NCBI RefSeq assembly: GCF_900111685.1
Contig: NZ_FOHX01000009.1
Coordinates: 300,006-364,005 of the forward strand
Source of the DNA: Nonomuraea wenchangensis
GTDB lineage: Bacteria; Actinomycetota; Actinomycetes; Streptosporangiales; Streptosporangiaceae
Reading direction: 5' to 3'
DNA: 64,000 nucleotides
Shown here: piece by piece, positions 7,817 through 15,998 of the stretch
Position numbering within the stretch: the first letter of the stretch is position 1
Layout of the letters: every line of letters starts with the position of its first letter
Program-made: the position numbers and the translations under genes
The notes under the pieces: model-generated
The model's input: the letters and a program-made list of their open reading frames with translations, nothing else
What the model was told of the DNA's origin: nothing
The model's database searches: none

Positions 7817-8818
7817 ATGCAGGAGAACCCTGGTCCGCCGCGCCACCCGTACGGGGCCGCGTACCCGCAGCCGCAGTATCCCTTTCCGCCGGTGCCGCCG
7901 CAGCGGTCCTGGTTCCTGCCGATGCCCTCGGGCGCCCGCTTCGACCATCTGGCGCGGAACGAGGTCGCCCGGCCGTGGCGCTCGATCGTCGGGACGCTGG
8001 TGATCGCGATCGGGTTCTTCGTCATCGGGTTCGTGGTGATCACCGGGGCCATGGTGTTCGCCGCCCTGTTCGGACTGCCCTCGCCGGTGGACGTGAACAC
8101 CGGGCTGCCTGAGGGCACCCCGTTCGGGCTGGGCACGACGCTGATGTCGATCGCGCCCGTGCTGCTCCTCGTGGTGGGCGTGACGGTGCTGGTGCAGCGG
8201 CGCAGGCCGGGGACGCTGTCGTCGGTGGCCGGCCGGCTGCGCTGGGGCTGGCTGATCCGGTGCGCGGGGCTGGCGGTGCTGGCGATGGTGCTCGGGCAGG
8301 CCGCGCAGTGGCTGATGCTGACCCTGACGGGCGCGGAGGCCGGGATGTTCGGGTGGGTGGGTTGGGAGGCGTTCCTGCCCGTGTTCGTGGTGATCCTGGT
8401 GCTGGTGCCTTTCCAGGCCGCCGCCGAGGAGTACGTCTTCCGCGGCTGGTTCCTCCAGGCGGTCGGGGCGCACGTGCGCAACCCTGTGCTGGGCATCGTC
8501 GTGGGGGCGGCGCTGTTCGCCTCGCTGCACGGCTACTCGTGGACGGGGCTCGCCGACGTGTTCGCCTTCGGCGTGGTGATGGGCTGGTTGTCGGTGCGTA
8601 CCGGAGGGCTGGAGGCGGCGATCGCGCTGCACGTGCTGAACAACGTGGTGGCGTTCGGGCTGAGCGCGGCGGCGGGGGAGTTGCAGCAGTCGCTGAACCA
8701 GGCGGAGGTGGCGGTGCCGTGGCAGGCGCTGACGGGGACGGCGGTGCAGTTCCTGGTGTTCTCGCTCGGGGTTTTGTACCTGGCCAAAAAGCGGTCAATC
8801 GCCACAATTTCGAGATAA
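7817..8818 (+). CDS. CPBP-family (CAAX-type) intramembrane metalloprotease
   Basis: A 333-residue multi-pass membrane protein with a Pro/Tyr/Gln-rich cytoplasmic N-terminus (about 40 residues) and roughly eight helices. The family motifs are present: EEYVFR (EExxxR, about residue 205), the later 'ASLHGYS' (FxxxH-type) and 'ALHVLNN' (HxxxN). Together they build the glutamate/histidine active site of Rce1/CPBP enzymes. These proteases process prenylated proteins in eukaryotes; bacterial members act in bacteriocin immunity or maturation, or have unknown substrates. The start ATG 7817 is chosen over an upstream ATG at 7733 because the extra 28 residues lack membrane or conserved features. The Shine-Dalgarno sequence is poor, so the start is uncertain. 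Confidence 0.85.
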   Translation: MQENPGPPRHPYGAAYPQPQYPFPPVPPQRSWFLPMPSGARFDHLARNEVARPWRSIVGTLVIAIGFFVIGFVVITGAMVFAALFGLPSPVDVNTGLPEGTPFGLGTTLMSIAPVLLLVVGVTVLVQRRRPGTLSSVAGRLRWGWLIRCAGLAVLAMVLGQAAQWLMLTLTGAEAGMFGWVGWEAFLPVFVVILVLVPFQAAAEEYVFRGWFLQAVGAHVRNPVLGIVVGAALFASLHGYSWTGLADVFAFGVVMGWLSVRTGGLEAAIALHVLNNVVAFGLSAAAGELQQSLNQAEVAVPWQALTGTAVQFLVFSLGVLYLAKKRSIATISR

Positions 8819-9020
8819 ATCGGGCTTGAGGTTGGGGGAATCTCACTAGAGAGGTCTCGCCATTCGCGCTCATTCGTGCTGCTCTGGATCCTGTGGGGAC
8901 GGCGAGATCCACCGGAGGTGATCGTTTTCGGTCCGGCGGGGTAAGGGTTGGCGCGTGTGATACTTCGTCGGGTGAGACAGAAAAGCTCGAAATAAGCGCA
9001 TAAGGACGGACATCCTTCCT

Positions 9021-9047
9021 GGAACGGTCCCGGATGGTGACCGTTCC
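9021..9047. promoter_or_regulatory. Nine-base inverted repeat in front of the propeller-protein gene
   Basis: GGAACGGTC (9021-9029) and GACCGTTCC (9039-9047) are perfect complements nine bases apart. They end 18 bases before the AGGAGG ribosome-binding site of the gene at 9080. The pair could be an operator or a leader hairpin. Confidence 0.4.
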
Positions 9048-9079
9048 CGTACGACTAGTTCGACTAGGAGGTACGGCGC

Positions 9080-12000
9080 GTGGCCTCCGGCCCCAGCGAA
9101 CCGCCACGGCGACCGCCAGGTGACGACGACCCCCGCCCCGAGGGCGCGTCCGAGCCGCAATCTTCTCCAGAGCCGAGGATCAGCCACTCCCCGCCCGGGC
9201 CCACCGACGACCGGGCCAGGGGCTTACCCCTGACGTCCCCGTGGGGGATGCCGCCGTTCGCGGCGCCCGTACCGGACGAGGCGCCGCAGGAGTCGCCCAG
9301 GGGGCGCCGGCCCTACAGCTCGCCGACGGCGGAGCCCGAGACCGAGCCGCGCCGCCGGCCACGCCGGGTGGTCAACCGCCCGGACAAACTCGTCGCCTCC
9401 GGCCCACCCAGAAAGCCACCCGCCCCTCAGGACTCAGCGGCCCCGCAGGACCCGGCGGGTTCCCTCGACACTCCGTCCGCCGACGCGGCCACCGGACCCG
9501 CAGCCGCCGGGCCCCCGGCTGAAGAGCCCTCGGTGCAGCAGCCGTCGGCGGGCGAGTCGGCGAGGGGGCAGGAGGGCGCTCAGGAGGCCGTACAGGGGCC
9601 TCGGGAGGAGCCACGGCACAGAGAGGGCGGAGAGGCCCAGGAGGCCGCCTCCGGCACACGGGAGGGCGCAGGGGAGGAGCCGCCGCGCAGGGACCCGCGT
9701 ACGGCCCCGTACCGGCTGGTGGTCCCCGCCGACGGCACGGGAGCCACGCCGGAGCCAGGCGGGGAGGACGAGCCCGAGGTGCGGCGCGTCGGCCGCCCCC
9801 CGGCCGGCCGCCCGACCAGGCCCGACCTGCTCGTGGCCAGCGGCCCGGCCCGCCCCCAGGGCGCGAGCGGACGCCACCACAGGGGCCCGGCCCCCGCCGC
9901 CGTCCGCAGGTCCAGCCCCGTACGCCGGAGCAGCCGCGCCACCCCCGTCGTCCTCACCGTCGCCGCCGCACTCCTGGTGGCGACCGGGGTGCTCGTCTGG
10001 CAGTGGGCCGGCGACGAGCCTCAGGGCCTCAGCCTGGCCGCCGGGACCGGCCGCTCGGGCGACGAGCTGTTCACCGTCCCCGCCGCCGGCGAAGGCGTCA
10101 ACCAGAAGCTCAACGACATGGCCTCGGCCGGCCGCGCGGTCGTCGCCGTCGGCAGCGACATCACCGGCCCGACCCCGCGCCCGCTGTTCCTGTTCTCTCC
10201 TGACGGCGGCAAGACCTGGCAGCTCGGCCAGGTCAACGGTGCCTCCGCCCCCACCGTCCAGCGCGTCGTCGGCGGCGGCGGGCGCTGGCTGGCCAGTGGC
10301 GAGGACCTCGGCACCGGCGAACGCGGCCTGTGGACCAGCGCCGACGGCTTCAGCTGGGACGCCGTGCCCGGCTCCGCCCTGACCGCGTTCCGGGCCGGCG
10401 ACCGGATCGCCGACATCGCCCGTACGTCCTCGGGGTTCGTCGCGGTCGGCACCACCACGGGCGACGACGGCGCGAGCGGCCCGGCCGCCTGGCGGTCGGC
10501 CGACGGCCGCGCCTGGGACCGGGCCGAGGCGACGGGCCTCCAGATACGCGAGATGAACGCGGTGGTCGCCAAGGGCGACACCGTCGTGGCCATCGGACGA
10601 CCCGCGGAGGGCGAGGGTTCGCGGGTCGTCCGGTCGGCCGACGGCGGGCGTACCTGGCGGGCCACGGAGTTCCTGCTCCCCGAGGCCATGCCGCGCGCGG
10701 GGACGCTGGCGGTGCTGCCCAAGCGGTTCGTGCTGGTGCCGACGCGGCAGCGGACGATCACGGGCGACGTACGCGTCTACTGCTCCCCGCGCGGCGACGC
10801 GTGGGCGCAGTGCGGCTCGATCGCGGGCCTCGGCGGCGAGAGCGTCGGCGTGGAGTCGCTGATCTCGTACGAGTCGGGGGCGGCGGCGATCGCGCAGTCC
10901 GGCCTCGGCCGGTACGCCGTGCTGACCACGTCCGACGGCCGCGGCTGGACCAAGCGGGCCGACCTCGGCGACCTGCGCAACGCCACGCTGCGCGGCTTCA
11001 CCATCGCCGAGGGCGGCACCCTGTTCGCGGGCGGCGACCAGGCGGCCTCCGACGTGGACAACCAGCTCGTGCTGATGTCCGCGCCGCCGCGCGGGCAGGC
11101 CGCCCGCGTGCCGCTCGGCGACGTCGCGGGTCTGACCCGCATGGCCCGCGAGACGAGCGCCCTGACCAGCTTCGGCGGCCGGTACGTCGCCGTCGGCTCG
11201 GCCTCGGGCGACGCCGGCCTGTGGACGATCAGGAACTGGCAGAGCTGGAAGTCCATGAGTCTCGGCGGCTCCGGTCGCCAGCGGCTGGACGACGTGGCCC
11301 ACGGCTCCCGGGGCTGGCTCGCCGTCGGCGGCACCGAGACCAACGTCGGCGTCACCGACCCCCTGCTGGTGACCTCGTCCGACGGCGAGACCTGGAGGCG
11401 GGTCAACGTCTCGGGCGACCTGGCCAGGCGGTCCGGCCACGTGGGCCTGGAGCCGAGGGTCGTCGCCGCGGGCAAGAAAGGCTACGTCCTGGCCGGACAG
11501 GACACCGACCAGGCGAACAACACGGCCGCGGCCATGTGGTTCACCTCCGACCTGCGCAGGTTCACCAGGGTGGACAAGCTGCCGCAGGGCGGCTCAGGCG
11601 CGCGCGTGCACGACGTGACCGCGACGGCGGACGGGTTCGTGGCGGTGGGCGGCTCGGGTCCGGCCGACCGGGAGAGCAGCCTCGTCTGGTACTCCGAGGA
11701 CGGGCTCAACTGGAGCGCCCGCCCCCGCGTGACCCCGCCCGACGCCACGTTCGCAGGGCTGCGCAGGGTCGTCGAGCACCAGGGCAGGCTGGTGGCGATG
11801 GGCACCGCGCTCACCGGCGGCTCCCGCCGCGCCTTCGCGGCGGTCTCCGCCGACGACGGCGAGAGCTGGGAGACCTCGTGGCTGCCCGCCGAGCAGGCGG
11901 CCGAGGTCTACGACCTCGCGGCGGCGGCCGAGGGCCTGGTGGCGGTCGGCTGGCACGGCGTGCCCGGCGAGGGCGACAGCGCCGCCTGGACCTCCCAGGA

Positions 12001-12175
12001 CGGCCTCAACTGGAACCGCATGGCGCTCACCAAGGACCGGCTGGCCGGCCCGGGGATGCAGTGGCTCACCGCCGTGGCGGTGTCGGGGTCGGAGGTGGTG
12101 GCGCTCGGGCGGTCCACCACGTACGACGCCGACCACCTCATCCTGTGGACCTCCAGCCTCAGCTCAAGCAGGTAG
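9080..12175 (+). CDS. Large membrane-anchored protein with BNR-type beta-propeller repeats
   Basis: This 1031-residue protein starts at GTG 9080 behind a strong TAGGAGGT. Residues 1-285 are Pro/Glu/Arg-rich and probably disordered in the cytoplasm. They carry a duplicated motif, RPDxLVASGPxR, at about residues 96 and 247. One membrane helix follows (about 289-311, VVLTVAAALLVATGVLVW). The remaining 700 residues are extracytoplasmic and contain at least nine BNR/Asp-box-like turns such as SPDGGKTW, SADGFSW, SADGGRTW, SSDGETW and SEDGLNW, spaced 45-80 residues apart. This suggests one or two beta-propellers. Asp-box propellers occur in sialidases, but no sialidase catalytic arginine cluster is evident, so a binding or scaffold role is more likely. 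It is probably monocistronic. Confidence 0.85.
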   Translation: MASGPSEPPRRPPGDDDPRPEGASEPQSSPEPRISHSPPGPTDDRARGLPLTSPWGMPPFAAPVPDEAPQESPRGRRPYSSPTAEPETEPRRRPRRVVNRPDKLVASGPPRKPPAPQDSAAPQDPAGSLDTPSADAATGPAAAGPPAEEPSVQQPSAGESARGQEGAQEAVQGPREEPRHREGGEAQEAASGTREGAGEEPPRRDPRTAPYRLVVPADGTGATPEPGGEDEPEVRRVGRPPAGRPTRPDLLVASGPARPQGASGRHHRGPAPAAVRRSSPVRRSSRATPVVLTVAAALLVATGVLVWQWAGDEPQGLSLAAGTGRSGDELFTVPAAGEGVNQKLNDMASAGRAVVAVGSDITGPTPRPLFLFSPDGGKTWQLGQVNGASAPTVQRVVGGGGRWLASGEDLGTGERGLWTSADGFSWDAVPGSALTAFRAGDRIADIARTSSGFVAVGTTTGDDGASGPAAWRSADGRAWDRAEATGLQIREMNAVVAKGDTVVAIGRPAEGEGSRVVRSADGGRTWRATEFLLPEAMPRAGTLAVLPKRFVLVPTRQRTITGDVRVYCSPRGDAWAQCGSIAGLGGESVGVESLISYESGAAAIAQSGLGRYAVLTTSDGRGWTKRADLGDLRNATLRGFTIAEGGTLFAGGDQAASDVDNQLVLMSAPPRGQAARVPLGDVAGLTRMARETSALTSFGGRYVAVGSASGDAGLWTIRNWQSWKSMSLGGSGRQRLDDVAHGSRGWLAVGGTETNVGVTDPLLVTSSDGETWRRVNVSGDLARRSGHVGLEPRVVAAGKKGYVLAGQDTDQANNTAAAMWFTSDLRRFTRVDKLPQGGSGARVHDVTATADGFVAVGGSGPADRESSLVWYSEDGLNWSARPRVTPPDATFAGLRRVVEHQGRLVAMGTALTGGSRRAFAAVSADDGESWETSWLPAEQAAEVYDLAAAAEGLVAVGWHGVPGEGDSAAWTSQDGLNWNRMALTKDRLAGPGMQWLTAVAVSGSEVVALGRSTTYDADHLILWTSSLSSSR

Positions 12176-12559
12176 GGCTCCCCAGCCGGTGAGCGTCTCC
12201 AGCAGGCCCTCGGTGAGCGGCAGCCGGGCGAGGTCGGCCGGCGCGCACCAGCGCAGGTCGGCGGCGTCGTCACCGGCCGCCGCCGTCCCGCCGGTGACGG
12301 TGGCGTGGTAGTCACGGATCACGTACGTGACGCCGCCGGGGCCGGGGCGCTCCACCACGCCGGCCAGCGGGCCCACCTCGACCCGCAGGCCGGTCTCCTC
12401 CATGACCTCGCGCCGTACGCCCGCCTCGTCGTCCTCGCCGGGCTCCAGCCGGCCGCCGGGCACGGACCAGAGGCCCACGCCCGGAGGACGCCCTCGCTGG
12501 ACGAGCAGGATCCGACCGGCGGCGTCGAGGATGACGGCTCCGACACAATTTACGCGCAC
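12164..12559 (-). CDS. Nudix (MutT-like) hydrolase
   Basis: The 131-residue protein has a full Nudix box, GRLEPGE followed by REVMEETGL at the right spacing (Gx5Ex7REUxEExGU), on a typical MutT core that opens with 'VNCVGAVILDAAGRILLVQRG'. Such enzymes hydrolyse nucleoside diphosphates linked to another moiety, with MutT-type members cleansing oxidised nucleotides. Length and the 'GLWSVPGG' strand fit an ADP-ribose/NTP pyrophosphatase. The GTG at 12559 is chosen because the 46 residues upstream in frame are Arg-rich and non-conserved. The 3' end overlaps the propeller gene by 12 bases. Confidence 0.87.
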   Translation of the reverse strand: MRVNCVGAVILDAAGRILLVQRGRPPGVGLWSVPGGRLEPGEDDEAGVRREVMEETGLRVEVGPLAGVVERPGPGGVTYVIRDYHATVTGGTAAAGDDAADLRWCAPADLARLPLTEGLLETLTGWGALPA

Positions 12560-12633
12560 ATGACCAAGATTACGACGAGATAACGGGGAGCGGCCTTGAC
12601 GGGGCCGTACCCGAGAAAGCACCGTGGGTAGGT

Positions 12634-13260
12634 GTGAGAGCGGCTCCAACCTGCCCACGGTGTTTCGGCCCGCTTCACGGGCCGGGCGCCTGGTCAAGCG
12701 CGTACCGATGTGACACGCACGGCGACGTCCTGCCGTATCAGCCTCCGTGGCCGCCGACCGGCGAGGCCCTGGACGCGATGCGCAAGAGCTCCGTGGTGCC
12801 CGTATGGCTGCCGTGGCCGCTGCCCGCCCGATGGGTGGTGACCGGTTTCGCCGAGGTCGGCGACCAGCGGACCGGCGCCCGCGCCAGCGTCGTCGCGCTC
12901 ACCGGGCCGTCCCTGGTGGAAGGGCCCGCCGACTTGCTCATCATCGCCGAGGAGCCGGGCATCGGGCTCGGCGCGGCGTTCGCGGGGCTGGACGGCCCCG
13001 ACCCCGGCACGGGGTTCGACGAGGGCCCGCCCAACGCCAAGATCGAGGTGCTCGGGCATCCCGCGCCGCTGTGGTGCGTCGACGGCGAGGACGACCGCGC
13101 GGTCTACGCGGGCGAGGCCCTGGGCAACTGGCTGTGGACCATCTGCTGGCCGGCCGACGCCGGATGCATGATCGCGCTCGCCGAGCTGTCCCTGATCGAC
13201 GCCCGTGACCACGATCTGGACGTGCCTTTCGGGGCCTTCTCGCCACGGCTCGAGGACTAG
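12634..13260 (+). CDS. Conserved hypothetical protein (DUF6758-like) with an N-terminal Cys motif
   Basis: A 208-residue soluble protein. The first 30 residues contain CPRC and a later RCDTHGD, which look like half of a zinc ribbon. A mixed alpha/beta domain follows, with conserved-looking acidic loops (EEPGIGLGAAFAGLDGPDPG) and Trp-rich strands (NWLWTICWPADAG). I associate this arrangement with a family of uncharacterised actinobacterial proteins, but no catalytic function can be assigned. The start is GTG 12634. It is transcribed divergently from the Nudix gene and precedes the MBL-fold gene by 52 bases, so it could be cotranscribed with the genes downstream. Confidence 0.75.
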   Translation: MRAAPTCPRCFGPLHGPGAWSSAYRCDTHGDVLPYQPPWPPTGEALDAMRKSSVVPVWLPWPLPARWVVTGFAEVGDQRTGARASVVALTGPSLVEGPADLLIIAEEPGIGLGAAFAGLDGPDPGTGFDEGPPNAKIEVLGHPAPLWCVDGEDDRAVYAGEALGNWLWTICWPADAGCMIALAELSLIDARDHDLDVPFGAFSPRLED

Positions 13261-13312
13261 GACCCGCTTTCGCGATTCGCGCTGTCAGGGAGACGGGCTA
13301 GAGTTCGGAGGC

Positions 13313-14032
13313 GTGACAGCGCGTATCGAGAGAGTGGTGACCGAGGGGGTCGTCGACCTCGACGGCACCGAGCACAAGGTCGAGAACAACACCTGGGTCA
13401 TCGGCGACGACGACGAGGTGATCGTCATCGACCCGTCCCGTGACCCCGAGAAGATCATGGAGCAGGTGGGCGAGCGCGAGGTGCTGGCCGTCATCTGCAC
13501 CGCCGGGCTGCCCGACCACGTCTCCGCGGCCATCGAGGTGGCCAGCAGGGACGAGGCGCTCGTGGCACTCCACCCCAAGGACAAGCCCCTGTGGCGGGAG
13601 ACCTGGTCCGAGACCTGGCCCGACGTCGACATGGAGGACGACGGCATCTTCGAGGTCGCCGACGTCCAGCTCGACGTCATGGAGACGCCGGGCGTCACTC
13701 CCGGAGGCGTGTCGCTCTACTGCGAGGCGCTCGGGGCCGTGTTCACCGGCAAGGCGCTCCAGGCCGACGGCCCCGGCAAGCTGGGCGGCGAATACCCGGC
13801 GCTGGCCGACCAGCTCACCTCGATCGGCGGGCGGCTGTTCACGCTGCCGCCGGAGACGCGGGTGCTGCCGGTCCACGGCGACGAGGTCACGGTCGGCGAC
13901 CTGGAGCCGCACTTCGACGACTGGGTGTCGGGCTCGCTGACCAGGGTCGCCACCGAAGGCGAGGAGGCCGAGGGCCCGCTCGCCGACGGCACGAGGATCT
14001 CCGGGATCAAGCTCGGCTCGGGCGACGAGTAG
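13313..14032 (+). CDS. Metallo-beta-lactamase-fold protein with degenerate metal site
   Basis: This 239-residue protein aligns by eye along its whole length with bacterial MBL-fold hydrolases (N-terminal 'ENNTWVIGDDDEVIVIDPSRD', then the usual four segments). The metal ligands are largely gone. The HxHxDH site reads A64-G-L66-P-D68-H69, the next His is V128 (TPGVTPG), the bridging Asp is K147 (FTGKAL), and only the last His (H188, VHGD) is kept. It is therefore predicted to be catalytically inactive or to use a different chemistry. The start is GTG 13313 with GGAG directly upstream; the longer open frame is not conserved-looking. The next gene starts eight bases after its stop, suggesting an operon with the RecB-like nuclease. 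Confidence 0.85.
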   Translation: MTARIERVVTEGVVDLDGTEHKVENNTWVIGDDDEVIVIDPSRDPEKIMEQVGEREVLAVICTAGLPDHVSAAIEVASRDEALVALHPKDKPLWRETWSETWPDVDMEDDGIFEVADVQLDVMETPGVTPGGVSLYCEALGAVFTGKALQADGPGKLGGEYPALADQLTSIGGRLFTLPPETRVLPVHGDEVTVGDLEPHFDDWVSGSLTRVATEGEEAEGPLADGTRISGIKLGSGDE

Positions 14033-14040
14033 GCGGCCGG

Positions 14041-14997
14041 GTGAGCTCGGTGCAGGGCCAGCTCCCGCTGGAGGACATGCCGCGGCGGCTCTACTCGTGC
14101 ACGCCGTCGCGGTTGAACGCCTGGCTCGACTGCCGGCGCCGCTACCGGTTCAGCTACCTCGACCGGCCCCAGCCGTCCAAAGGGCCCGCCTGGGCGCACA
14201 ACAGCGTCGGCGCGAGCGTCCACAACGCGCTGGCGGGGTGGTGGCGGGAGCCGTACGAGCGGCGCACGCCGCTGACGGCGGCCGTCCTGCTCACCAACGG
14301 GTGGATCACCGAGGGGTTCAGGGACGCCGAGCAGTCGGGTCGCTGGCTGGCGCGGGCCCGCGACCTCGTGTCCGGATATGTCGCGACTTTAGATCCGGCT
14401 GACGAGCCGGTCGGCGTCGAACGCACGGTCGCCACGCGCACCAAGGTCATCGCCCTGTCGGGCCGCATCGACCGGCTCGACCGGCGCGGCGACGAGCTGG
14501 TCGTGGTCGACTACAAGACCGGCCGCCGCCCGCTCACCCAGGACGACGCCCGCGGCTCGCTCGCCCTCGCCGCCTACGCCGTGGCCGCCTCCAGCATGCT
14601 GCGCACCCCGTGCCACGAGGTCGAGCTGCACCACCTGCCCACCGGCGAGATCGTCCAGTGGCGGCACACCGACGAGTCGCTGGCCCGCCATCTGAGGCGG
14701 GCCGAGGAGCTGGCGAGCGAGGCGGCGGAGGCCGACGAGCGCTACCGCGCGGCCGTCGCCGCCCCCGCCAAGGGCCGTCCCGCCCCGCGCGGCCAGGCGC
14801 CGCGCACCTCCGCCTCATCTTCTCCGGGCGCGTCCGCGCGGCCGTCCGTGGGGCCCGCGGCGGTGCCGCCCGAGATCGACGAGCTGTTCGCGCCCAGCCC
14901 GGGCCCGATCTGCTCCTGGTGCGACTTCCGCCGCCACTGCCCTGAGGGCCAGGCCGTGGCCCCCGACCGCGACCCCTGGTCCGGCCTCGCCGAATGA
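14041..14997 (+). CDS. RecB-family PD-(D/E)XK nuclease with Fe-S cysteines (Cas4/AddB-like)
   Basis: The 318-residue protein is a stand-alone RecB-like exonuclease. The nuclease core is 'GRIDRLDRR...VVDYKTG' with D144, D157 and K159. Four cysteines (C20 or C31 at the N-terminus and C291, C294, C300 in ICSWCDFRRHC) match the iron-sulfur staple of Cas4/AddB-type nucleases. Residues about 245-285 are a low-complexity Pro/Ser/Ala insert. Such proteins degrade or process single-stranded DNA ends in repair. No cas genes or CRISPR repeats are nearby, so a repair role is preferred. The GTG at 14041 follows the MBL-like gene by eight bases. ATG 14077 is an alternative start, but it would keep only C20 and C31. 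Confidence 0.88.
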   Translation: MSSVQGQLPLEDMPRRLYSCTPSRLNAWLDCRRRYRFSYLDRPQPSKGPAWAHNSVGASVHNALAGWWREPYERRTPLTAAVLLTNGWITEGFRDAEQSGRWLARARDLVSGYVATLDPADEPVGVERTVATRTKVIALSGRIDRLDRRGDELVVVDYKTGRRPLTQDDARGSLALAAYAVAASSMLRTPCHEVELHHLPTGEIVQWRHTDESLARHLRRAEELASEAAEADERYRAAVAAPAKGRPAPRGQAPRTSASSSPGASARPSVGPAAVPPEIDELFAPSPGPICSWCDFRRHCPEGQAVAPDRDPWSGLAE

Positions 14998-15058
14998 ACG
15001 CCCCTGGGGCCGTCTGTCCGAGTGAGCGCCCCGGGGGCCGCCTCGCCGCCTCCGGCGG

Positions 15059-15985
15059 TCAGGCGGCGGGGGTGGAGCCCGCTGCCCCCTTGGGCCAGCG
15101 GCGGGGGTCCGTGAGGCCCTTGAGCCCCTTGCTGACGTCGTAGCCGGCCGCGCCCAGCCGTTCCCTGGTCGCCTGGAGCATCTCGCGGGTGGCCGGCATG
15201 AAGGCCCGGTCGTGGACGGGCTCGGGGACGGAGTTCATCGCCAGCCTGAACGCCCGCAGCGCCGCCGTGACGGCCGCGCGGGGCACCTCGGGCAGCACGC
15301 CGTACATCCGCCTGGCCCAGTCGGGGAGCGTGTAGTAGCAGAGCGCCCCGAACGGGAAGTAGACCGGCTTGCCCGGCGACAGCATGCGCAGCTCCTCCGG
15401 CAGCCGCGGCCACATGAGGAACCGCACGGTCGCGGCGGCCTCCTCGGTCACGCGGAGGGCGGGCCGCACCTGCTTGAGGTACGCGTCCAGCTCGGCGCAC
15501 GAGCCCGGCACGTCCTCGGGGTGCAGCCCGACGTAGGCCGCGGCGGCGCGCTGCTCGGCCAGGTAGCGGTCGGCCTGGCGCTCGCTCAGCCCCAGCCCGC
15601 CCCGCCTGGCCGCCTCCAGATAGGACGACACCTCCGCGCAGTGCACCCACAGCAGCAGCTCGGGGTCGTCCACCCGATGCCTGCGGCCGGTGTCGGGGTC
15701 CTGGACGCGCAGCGCCTTATGGATCGCCCGCACCCGCCGTCCGGCCTCGGCCGCCTCCCCGGGGCTGCCGAACGTGACCCGCCCCACGAAGTCGGCGGTG
15801 CGCCGCAGCCGGCCGAACGGGTCCTGCTGGAAGGTGGAGTTCTGCCAGACGCCGCGCATGGCCAGGGGGTGCAGCGCCTGCAGCATGAGCCCGCGGACGC
15901 CGCCCACCCACATCGTGCGGTCGATGTGCACGCGGTAGGTGACGGTGTGCGGCGGCTGGACGACGAGGTCTTCGATGCCGTTCAT
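15059..15985 (-). CDS. MpaB-like oxygenase (DUF2236)
   Basis: A 308-residue protein of the DUF2236/latex-clearing-protein-related family. Visible family features are the N-terminal 'RVHIDRTMWVGGVRGLMLQALHPLAMRGVWQNS' helix with conserved His, 'RTADFVGRVTFG', 'IHKALRVQDPDTGRRHRVDDPELLLWVHCAEVSSYLEA' with the WVH motif, and a C-terminal helical half. Characterised relatives bind haem or act as rubber or fatty oxygenases; the actual substrate here is unknown. The start is ATG 15985. The alpha/beta hydrolase gene ends 13 bases upstream on the same strand, so they form a two-gene operon. Confidence 0.85.
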   Translation of the reverse strand: MNGIEDLVVQPPHTVTYRVHIDRTMWVGGVRGLMLQALHPLAMRGVWQNSTFQQDPFGRLRRTADFVGRVTFGSPGEAAEAGRRVRAIHKALRVQDPDTGRRHRVDDPELLLWVHCAEVSSYLEAARRGGLGLSERQADRYLAEQRAAAAYVGLHPEDVPGSCAELDAYLKQVRPALRVTEEAAATVRFLMWPRLPEELRMLSPGKPVYFPFGALCYYTLPDWARRMYGVLPEVPRAAVTAALRAFRLAMNSVPEPVHDRAFMPATREMLQATRERLGAAGYDVSKGLKGLTDPRRWPKGAAGSTPAA

Positions 15986-15998
15986 GGTAAGTACATGA

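Noticed and set aside
9434..11440. 668-codon minus-strand open frame opposite the propeller gene
   Set aside because: It is antisense to a gene with a strong ribosome-binding site and clear repeats. It has no domain features.
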